From contig CAYOSS010000095.1 of NCBI GenBank assembly GCA_964406705.1, positions 1 to 5,548 on the forward strand: a stretch of 5,548 nucleotides of DNA. Direction: 5' to 3'. The DNA is from CAZRRV01 sp964406705 (GTDB lineage Bacteria > Bacillota > Clostridia > Oscillospirales > Acutalibacteraceae). Of the stretch, positions 4,636 through 5,548 are shown one piece after another. The notes below the pieces were generated by a model. That model worked only from the letters and a program-made list of their open reading frames with translations. It ran no database searches and had not been told where the DNA came from. Position 1 is the stretch's first letter; each line of letters opens with the position of its first letter. The translations under genes and the position numbers were made by a program.

Positions 4636-5321
4636 TGTGCCGTCTCCTTTCCCGTCGCCTTGAAGTACCCGTCCCAGGGGCGGGGAGCCGCGAGGCCGCA
4701 GTCCCTCACCTGGATCGCGAGTGTGGGGTACGATACCCCCAACTCCTCCGCCAATTCCGCGAGCGCCGCCCTGTGTCTCGGCAGGAATACCCGCCCCCCG
4801 TACACCGGGATCTCCCGCGAGCCGAACCGCCGCGCGAACGCCGGCAGGAGCGTGCCTCTCGGCATCAGCAGGAACGCCGCCCCCGTGTCCGCGAGGATCT
4901 CGCCGTAGCGCAGGTGCCGGCGAAGCTCGTCTATCGTGGTCTCGCTCCCGTCCGAGCGGGCGGCGGGCGCGGCCCCGGCCCCGTCGCAAAGCTCCAACAG
5001 CAGGTGCGCCGTCTCGTGCGCTAAGGTGAACCGCCGGTAATGCTCCCTCCCTTTAAGGTAATTATCCAACACCGCCGTGCGGGCGGGGATGTCGAGCGTC
5101 ACCACGGCGCCTCCCCGCGAGACTCTGAGCGGCGCGCCGCCCCCGGAGTAGAAGCCCACCGCGTTTTCCTCCGGGGCGATGTTTTGGTAGACCACGCTAA
5201 GTCCCAAGTGTGCCGCGACGCGGTCTATGTCCACAGTTTCGGGGAAGACGCCCCCGTAGGCCGCCGAGACCGCCCCTTCCGCGACCGCCGCGATTTCGGG
5301 TTTAGTAATGAACTGTCTCAT
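4632..5321 (-). CDS. ImmA/IrrE-family zinc metallopeptidase
   Basis: Soluble 229-aa protein of the ImmA/IrrE (COG2856) type. The zinc motif HETAH is at residues 102-106, preceded by the usual RFTLAHE context. E141 in EILADTGAAFLLMP (141-154) matches the family's downstream E--A-----LLMP block and is the likely third zinc ligand. The C-terminus has LAEELGVSYPTLAIQVRDCGL (two pieces, ~190-210), the helix-turn-helix-like segment typical of these peptidases. Members such as ICEBs1 ImmA and Deinococcus IrrE cleave an XRE-type repressor to switch on genes; the target here is not visible. Start at ATG 5319-5321 because AAGGAGG lies 4 nt upstream and the family begins about there; upstream codons in the same frame have no family similarity. 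It is the first gene of a two-gene operon, its TGA overlapping the ATG of the zinc-ribbon gene. Confidence 0.92.
   Translation of the reverse strand: MRQFITKPEIAAVAEGAVSAAYGGVFPETVDIDRVAAHLGLSVVYQNIAPEENAVGFYSGGGAPLRVSRGGAVVTLDIPARTAVLDNYLKGREHYRRFTLAHETAHLLLELCDGAGAAPAARSDGSETTIDELRRHLRYGEILADTGAAFLLMPRGTLLPAFARRFGSREIPVYGGRVFLPRHRAALAELAEELGVSYPTLAIQVRDCGLAAPRPWDGYFKATGKETAQ
4643..4649 (-). promoter_or_regulatory. Ribosome binding site of the zinc-ribbon gene, inside the peptidase gene
   Basis: AAGGAGA on the minus strand, 7 nt before the ATG at 4633-4635. It lies in the last codons of the peptidase gene and decides the start of the second cistron. Confidence 0.8.
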
Positions 5322-5325
5322 AATT

Positions 5326-5332
5326 CCTCCTT
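5326..5332 (-). promoter_or_regulatory. Consensus ribosome binding site of the peptidase gene
   Basis: AAGGAGG on the minus strand, followed by AATT and ATG. It fixes the start at 5321 rather than an in-frame ATG at 5495. A small CCGC/GCGG foldback (5338-5341 with 5347-5350) lies just upstream in the leader. Confidence 0.88.
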
Positions 5333-5358
5333 CCGATCCGCCTGAAGCGGTCTGTCTT

Positions 5359-5390
5359 ATTATAATATGTTGTGTAATGGATTGGCTGAA
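5359..5390 (-). promoter_or_regulatory. Probable promoter of the peptidase/zinc-ribbon operon
   Basis: The minus strand reads TATTATAAT, giving a perfect TATAAT (5359-5364) or a TATTAT (5362-5367). The best -35 candidates are weak: TTCAGC (5385-5390) lies 17 bp from TATTAT, and AGCCAA (5382-5387) lies 17 bp from TATAAT. The start would be near 5352, leaving a ~30-nt leader. A weak -35 would fit a regulated promoter needing an activator or relief from a repressor. Confidence 0.5.
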
Positions 5391-5398
5391 TTTCCGTG

Positions 5399-5427
5399 TT
5401 GCGGGGCGGGGGAGTTTGCGGTATAAT
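5399..5427 (+). promoter_or_regulatory. Candidate divergent promoter reading toward the right edge
   Basis: TTGCGG (5399-5404), a 17-bp spacer and a perfect TATAAT (5422-5427). It would drive a gene beyond the window, divergent from the peptidase operon. No gene start with a good ribosome binding site is seen before the end, so this stays tentative. Confidence 0.4.
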
Positions 5428-5517
5428 CGAGCGTGGACGAGGGTCCTCCCGATTAGCCGATTTTCAGCGGAAAGGTGCGTGGCGTATGCCGGCAATTATA
5501 GTAAACGACATTAATAT

Positions 5518-5548
5518 TTTCACCAAGTAAAAGAACACAATGGTGAAA
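5518..5548. promoter_or_regulatory. 8-bp inverted repeat at the window edge (possible operator)
   Basis: TTTCACCA (5518-5525) and TGGTGAAA (5541-5548) are perfect inverted copies 15 bp apart, in AT-rich DNA unlike the rest of the window. The right arm ends at the last base, so the palindrome may be longer. The size and spacing suit a dimeric repressor site or a terminator stem. An ATG at 5540 overlaps the right arm but has only a weak ribosome binding site. Confidence 0.5.

Noticed and set aside
4210..4908. 232-codon plus-strand open frame
   Set aside because: Antisense to the zinc-ribbon and peptidase genes; its Arg/Ser/Pro repeats are the reverse reading of the coding repeats.
5321..5495. 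Longer peptidase start at the minus-strand ATG at 5495
   Set aside because: The added 58 residues show no family similarity and cover the likely promoter, while AAGGAGG precedes the ATG at 5321.

Overview
The window looks like a GC-rich member of the Firmicutes (Clostridia, plausibly Oscillospiraceae-like). The evidence is strong AAGGAGG-type ribosome binding sites, a perfect TTGACA-17-TATAAT promoter, and an ImmA/IrrE peptidase beside a Com-like zinc-ribbon gene, a prophage/ICE-type pairing. The taxon is an inference; no rRNA, tRNA or marker gene is present.

Layout. Bases 1-2029 hold no credible gene. They are packed with diverged interspersed repeats: two direct copies of a ~215 bp unit (130-345 and 613-830), a third inverted copy that makes a large imperfect inverted repeat (446-833 against 1085-1466), and ~130 bp tandem units from 1391 to ~1820. 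Many of these repeats fold into hairpins whose stems are kept while their bases change. Bases 2030-3003 hold a stand-alone transcription unit: a consensus promoter whose -35 box sits in the loop of a 10-bp inverted repeat, then a complete IunH-family nucleoside hydrolase on the + strand. Bases 3004-3885 are again gene-free and carry fragments of the same repeat family plus a 27-bp tandem repeat. Bases 3886-5321 hold a two-gene minus-strand operon: an ImmA/IrrE-type zinc metallopeptidase followed, through an ATGA overlap, by a protein with a proline-rich repeat N-terminus and a Com-like zinc ribbon at its C-terminus. Bases 5322-5548 are the leader of that operon, with candidate divergent promoters and an 8-bp-arm inverted repeat ending at the window edge.

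How the genes work together. The nucleoside hydrolase is a purine/pyrimidine salvage enzyme and has no obvious link to the rest. The metallopeptidase and zinc-ribbon protein are translationally coupled and probably belong to a mobile-element regulatory module. The usual XRE-type repressor partner is not in the window and may lie beyond the right edge. Nothing here is a proven new system. The most unusual material is the structured repeat family, with internal compensatory changes, and the repeat-expanded zinc-ribbon protein.
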